From Candidatus Nitrosopumilus sp. (GTDB taxonomy: Archaea; Thermoproteota; Nitrososphaeria; Nitrososphaerales; Nitrosopumilaceae), in contig JAHELP010000005.1 of assembly GCA_024644105.1 (NCBI GenBank), positions 3,432 to 44,677 of the forward strand: DNA of 41,246 nucleotides. The letters are read 5' to 3'. Made by a program: the position numbers and the translations under genes. This document shows positions 37,253 to 41,246 of this stretch, in pieces (position 1 is the stretch's first letter; each line of letters begins with the position of its first letter). A model generated the notes under the pieces. It was not told where the DNA came from, searched no databases, and worked only from the letters and a program-made list of their open reading frames with translations.

Positions 37253-37684
37253 TCAAGCCGTTGGGTCCTCCACAATTAAAGTTCCGCGCATATTATAGTG
37301 AATTAAACCACAGTATTCTCTGCATTGAATGTCGTGAGTTCCTGCATCAGTTGGAGCAAACCACACTGTGTTGACTCTACCAGGAATTGCATCCATCAAT
37401 ACAACATAATCGTGAATGTTAAAAGAATGATTAACGTCTTTGGAATGAATTTCAAATTTGTATGCCTTGCCAACTTCAACATGTAGCTCACCAATTTCTT
37501 TTGTTCCATCTTCATGTTCAAAAGTCCAGAACCACTGTTGACCAGTTACAATAATTGTTTCAGCACCCTCTGGAACATGTTCAACAAGTCTTTCTGCTTC
37601 CCATGCTTCTGCACCAACCCAACACATCAATGCTACTACAACACCGATGTAAACCCATTCAGGCCAGTTAGAGTGTCCACCCAT
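37253..37684 (-). CDS. Heme-copper oxidase subunit II, CuA domain
   Basis: 143 aa; QQWFWTF, NHSFNIHD, CREYCGLIHYNMRG. Confidence 0.95.
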   Translation of the reverse strand: MGGHSNWPEWVYIGVVVALMCWVGAEAWEAERLVEHVPEGAETIIVTGQQWFWTFEHEDGTKEIGELHVEVGKAYKFEIHSKDVNHSFNIHDYVVLMDAIPGRVNTVWFAPTDAGTHDIQCREYCGLIHYNMRGTLIVEDPTA

Positions 37685-37686
37685 TA

Positions 37687-37947
37687 TTACCAGTCCGTGC
37701 CCTCATATGGAGTTGGTTTAGCTTTAGGATGAGATTCTCTGAATCTCCAACATTGCCAAATGATTGTTCCAGATACTACTGCACCAACAGTAAATCCGAC
37801 AGTCATCAGTCTATAAAATAAATTCCAAATTACCACTCTACGGTCAAGATATTCTCCAGGTTCATCACCTGCAGCAAATGCTAAGTCTACAGCTGGAATT
37901 ACCATCAAAATTCCCAATACTAAGAATAACCCAACGAATTTCTTCAT
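37687..37947 (-). CDS. Small membrane protein, probable N-terminal half of split oxidase subunit II
   Basis: 86 aa; signal/TM then VIWNLFYRLMTVGFTVGAVVSGTIIWQCWRFRES; 2 bp before the CuA ORF. Confidence 0.7.
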   Translation of the reverse strand: MKKFVGLFLVLGILMVIPAVDLAFAAGDEPGEYLDRRVVIWNLFYRLMTVGFTVGAVVSGTIIWQCWRFRESHPKAKPTPYEGTDW

Positions 37948-38002
37948 AGTGATTGAATCTCGTGGCCTATAATTTCTATTTAAGGGTTTTCAAGATTATT
38001 AG

Positions 38003-38626
38003 CTACCAACCCTGATCGAATCGCGATGGATGCATTACATTAAGTCCAGAAAGAGAGAACTTTTGATCTTTTTCTCTAAAGATGTTAAGTGATGCATTTG
38101 CAATGATCAATTCAAACAGATTGACAGGAGATAAATCAACTATGGTTGAAAGCATAGCTTTGATTGGATCCATATGAGTTACTAAAACCACATTTTCATC
38201 AGGGTGCTTTTCAGTAACATGATCAACAATACCTAAAACACGTTTTTTTACTTGATCAAAAGTTTCTACACCATTATGAGCAATTTCTAATTCGCCATTA
38301 TAGAATTTCATAAAGACATTACCATGACTGGTAAAAATCTCATCATAAGGCATTCCAGTGAATTTTCCCATGTCAAGTTCAATTAATCTATCATCAATTG
38401 TTACATCAATTGAATTGTGCTTTCCAACAATTTCTGCAGTATGTTGTGCTCTTTGAATAGGACTAGAGTAAATCGCTGAAACATTCATGTCTTTGAGTAA
38501 TTCAGCAGTATGTTCTGCTTGTTTAATACCAGTATCAGTTAGTGGAACTCCTTCTGTTCTACCAGCTAGAATTCTTTCAGTGTTGTTTTTTGCTTGACCG
38601 TGTCTAAGGAAGATAATCTGTCCCAA
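38003..38626 (-). CDS. Histidine phosphatase (phosphoglycerate mutase-like)
   Basis: 207 aa; IIFLRHGQAKNN, IYSSPIQRAQHTAE, VTHMDPIKA. Confidence 0.9.
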   Translation of the reverse strand: MGQIIFLRHGQAKNNTERILAGRTEGVPLTDTGIKQAEHTAELLKDMNVSAIYSSPIQRAQHTAEIVGKHNSIDVTIDDRLIELDMGKFTGMPYDEIFTSHGNVFMKFYNGELEIAHNGVETFDQVKKRVLGIVDHVTEKHPDENVVLVTHMDPIKAMLSTIVDLSPVNLFELIIANASLNIFREKDQKFSLSGLNVMHPSRFDQGW

Positions 38627-38676
38627 TTTGATCGCTTTTCAAATAGAGATAATAATAACATATCAAATGAATAATC

Positions 38677-39348
38677 ATGAAAGTTGGAATTATTGGTGGA
38701 ACCGGTGGAATGGGAAAAGGTTTTGCTTTAAGATGGTCACAAAACAATGATGTTATTGTTGGCTCTAGAGATGCTGCAAGAGCATCTGAATCAGCAGTAG
38801 AGTATACAAATCTCGCAAAAGAGGCATTTGGAGAAATAAAGGGAACAATTACCGGAAACGACAATGTTTCAGTTGCTAAAGAAAGCGATGTTTTGATTCT
38901 ATCAATTCCATATGAGAATATTGATTCTGTATGTTCTGGAATTTTATCAGAAATTAAAGACAGTTGCGTGGTTGTATCTCCAATTGTACCAATGACAAAA
39001 ACTGATGTTGGATTTGAGTGTGTTTCAATTAAAGATAACAAACCATTTTCATACAAACTTGTTTCAGAACACATGAAGGATAAATCAAAATTGGTTTCAG
39101 CATTTCATGTAATTTCTGAAAAGAAGTTAATCAATCCAACATTGGAATTAGATTATGATATCTTTGTTTGTGGAGATGATAAAGAATCAGTTGCAGTTGT
39201 GAATACCTTGATTGATGAAATCAAAGGATTAAGATCAATTTACTTGGGACCAATTGAATTATCATATCTTGCAGAAATGTCTACACCATTGCTTCTAAAT
39301 GCAATGATTAGAAATAAGATAAAGAATCCAGGTATCAAAATAATCTAA
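38677..39348 (+). CDS. NADPH-dependent F420 reductase-like protein
   Basis: 223 aa; MKVGIIGGTGGMGKGFALRWSQ...VIVGSRD Rossmann motif. Confidence 0.88.
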   Translation: MKVGIIGGTGGMGKGFALRWSQNNDVIVGSRDAARASESAVEYTNLAKEAFGEIKGTITGNDNVSVAKESDVLILSIPYENIDSVCSGILSEIKDSCVVVSPIVPMTKTDVGFECVSIKDNKPFSYKLVSEHMKDKSKLVSAFHVISEKKLINPTLELDYDIFVCGDDKESVAVVNTLIDEIKGLRSIYLGPIELSYLAEMSTPLLLNAMIRNKIKNPGIKII

Positions 39349-39367
39349 GTATACATTTTCATTTATC

Positions 39368-39601
39368 ATGAGTCACGAATACTATAGACGGGGTAGGAAC
39401 TGGTTTACTGCTATAGGTGTGCTTTTTTGTGTAATGGGTGGAATTGTTCTAATTCAGCAATTACTTATCTGGGGAATAGATTTTGTTGAAGAATTTTTGT
39501 TTAATGCAGAATTTACAAATGAAAAAGTCTCAGTTGCAATGTTAGGGTTTGGGATTTTTATGATAGCATTAGGATTTAGAAAACATGAACAGAAGAGATG
39601 A
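39368..39601 (+). CDS. Small membrane protein
   Basis: 77 aa, two TM; overlaps the next CDS. Confidence 0.65.
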   Translation: MSHEYYRRGRNWFTAIGVLFCVMGGIVLIQQLLIWGIDFVEEFLFNAEFTNEKVSVAMLGFGIFMIALGFRKHEQKR

Positions 39602-39986
39602 ATTTCTAAAAGAGCAAAAAATATTACGGTTAGCAACAATTGGTAAGAACAAAACTCCACATATTGTGCCTGTTTGGTATAGATATAGTGGAAAGAAATT
39701 CTACATTGGAACAAATACTAAAACTGTTAAAGCAAAAAATGTATTAAAAAATAATCACGTTTCTTGTTGTGTAGATGTAGGAATTAGTGCTCCAAATATT
39801 TACGGTGTTCTAGTACAAGGAAAAGCTAGTTTAATTTTAGAAAAAAACAAAGTCAAAACTATTGCAAAAAAAATTCTTTTACGATATTTCAAATCATTAG
39901 AGAATAAATCAGCTATACAATTACTAGAAGATACTGATTGTATTATAGAAGTAGTTCCTGAGAAATTTACTGTTTGGAATTACTAA
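39585..39986 (+). CDS. PPOX-class FMN/F420-dependent oxidoreductase-like protein
   Basis: 133 aa; LRLATIGKNKTPHIVPVWYRYSGKKFYIGTNT. Confidence 0.85.
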   Translation: MNRRDEFLKEQKILRLATIGKNKTPHIVPVWYRYSGKKFYIGTNTKTVKAKNVLKNNHVSCCVDVGISAPNIYGVLVQGKASLILEKNKVKTIAKKILLRYFKSLENKSAIQLLEDTDCIIEVVPEKFTVWNY

Positions 39987-41151
39987 CAAACTCTTCAATT
40001 TTGTTCATTGCTGAATCCAATATTTTAAGATCAGGAAGATAGACTAGTCTAAAGTGTCCACTACCATATTGTTCTCCAAATCCAGAGCCATGAACAGTAA
40101 GAACACCTTTTTCTTCTAATAATTTTGTAACAAATTCTTTATCTGTTCCAAACCTATTATCTTCAATTTTTGGAAATGCATAAAATGCACCTTTTGGATT
40201 TGAACATGACAATCCAGGCATTTCATTTAGTCGTTTTACAACAAAGTCTCTATGTTTTTTCATTTGAGATACAAAGTCATTGATATAACCTTGAGGACCA
40301 CGAAGAGATTCCAAAGCTGCATACTGTACTGGAAGACTGGTGGCAATTCTAACTCTAGCTAGTTTTGGAAGATGCTCACGCAACTCTGCTAGTTGTGGAG
40401 ATTGATTAAATGCAATGTAACCAATTCTCCAGCCAGACATTAAATGGACTTTGGAAAATCCATTGAGAACAATTACTGGTGAATCACCTGCAACTTTACC
40501 AATTCCAACAAATTTATCATCAAATATTATTTGATCATAAATTTCATCACAGATGATATACAGATTATGCTGATTTGCAATCTCCACTAATTCCTTGAGT
40601 GCTTTTTCATTAAAGACAACCCCAGTAGGATTATTTGGGCTTATCAAACAAATAGCTACTGTCTTTTGAGTAATTTTTGATTTAATATCTTCAATATCTG
40701 GAGTTGAATTATTCAGGTCAACTGCAAACTCTACAGGTACTCCACCATGCAATCGTACATAGGAAGCATATGGTGGATAGTAAGGACCAGGCAATAATAC
40801 TTCATCTCCTTCCTCAACAATAGATGAGATTACCATATCAAGGCCTTCAGAAACGCCATTTGTAATTAGAATATCATCAGCTGAAATTGATAGTCCTTTA
40901 GCATTTTCTTTTTTAGCAATTTCTTCTCTTAATTCAAGTAGACCCTCAGATGTGGAATAGAAATTATCACCATTGTTAATTGCATTAATCAAAGCCTGCT
41001 TTACATTCTCTGGGGGTTGAAAGCCAAACTGGACAGGATCCCCAATGTTCAGATAATCAACTTGCATTCCTTTTTGTTCTACTTTTCGGGCAGCAAGAAC
41101 AATGTCTCTAATAGCATATTCAACTCCAACTACTTTTTTTGATACCTTCAA
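39967..41151 (-). CDS. PLP-dependent aminotransferase (class I/II)
   Basis: LISPNNPTGVVFN, ICDEIYDQIIFD, NGFSKVHLMSGWRIGYIAF. TTG start at 41151 preferred because the listed 41208 start lies inside a tRNA. Confidence 0.92.
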   Translation of the reverse strand: MKVSKKVVGVEYAIRDIVLAARKVEQKGMQVDYLNIGDPVQFGFQPPENVKQALINAINNGDNFYSTSEGLLELREEIAKKENAKGLSISADDILITNGVSEGLDMVISSIVEEGDEVLLPGPYYPPYASYVRLHGGVPVEFAVDLNNSTPDIEDIKSKITQKTVAICLISPNNPTGVVFNEKALKELVEIANQHNLYIICDEIYDQIIFDDKFVGIGKVAGDSPVIVLNGFSKVHLMSGWRIGYIAFNQSPQLAELREHLPKLARVRIATSLPVQYAALESLRGPQGYINDFVSQMKKHRDFVVKRLNEMPGLSCSNPKGAFYAFPKIEDNRFGTDKEFVTKLLEEKGVLTVHGSGFGEQYGSGHFRLVYLPDLKILDSAMNKIEEFVSNSKQ

Positions 41152-41195
41152 AGTATCTAGACAGATATTTACACCCGTTAAAATCTTACTTGTTT

Positions 41196-41246
41196 GGACT
41201 CGTTGCACAGTCTGGATAGTGCGAGCGGCTTCGAACCGCTAGGTCG
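41196..41246 (+). tRNA. tRNA-Arg(TCG), 3' part truncated by window edge
   Basis: GGACTCG-TT-GCAC...GTGC D-stem; anticodon stem AGCGG/CCGCT with loop CTTCGAA. Confidence 0.85.

Overview
The window is AT-rich chromosomal DNA from what looks like an ammonia-oxidising thaumarchaeon (Nitrosopumilus-like). That assignment is an inference from gene content: 4-hydroxybutyryl-CoA dehydratase next to a fused ADP-forming acyl-CoA synthetase (3HP/4HB carbon fixation), a heme-copper oxidase operon with a double-cupredoxin protein, F420-related genes, and many zinc-ribbon and secreted proteins. Four tRNA genes are visible: Ala-CGC, Val-TAC and Lys-CTT complete, and Arg-TCG truncated by the right edge. I saw no rRNA, CRISPR array, transposase or prophage. 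The most interesting signals are: (1) a 13-bp palindrome GTAAC-N3-GTTAC upstream of three gene units in a cluster that encodes a small winged-helix protein, a SHOCT-like membrane protein, a secreted hendecad-repeat protein of about 600 aa and a secreted beta-rich protein, which suggests a local envelope regulon; (2) a 2-oxoglutarate/Fe(II) hydroxylase-like gene directly upstream of a protein made almost entirely of 5-residue G[YF][DN]xx repeats, whose segment is flanked by a 20-bp direct repeat, a candidate modifier/substrate pair; (3) a stand-alone membrane sensor homologous to the sensor of a histidine kinase elsewhere in the window, paired with a small soluble protein; (4) a lysyl-oxidase-like secreted protein; (5) a Met/His/Cys-rich secreted protein running off the left edge; (6) several small ORFs missing from the ORF track; (7) a structured intergenic element after aspartate kinase. 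All homology calls are by eye, with no database search.
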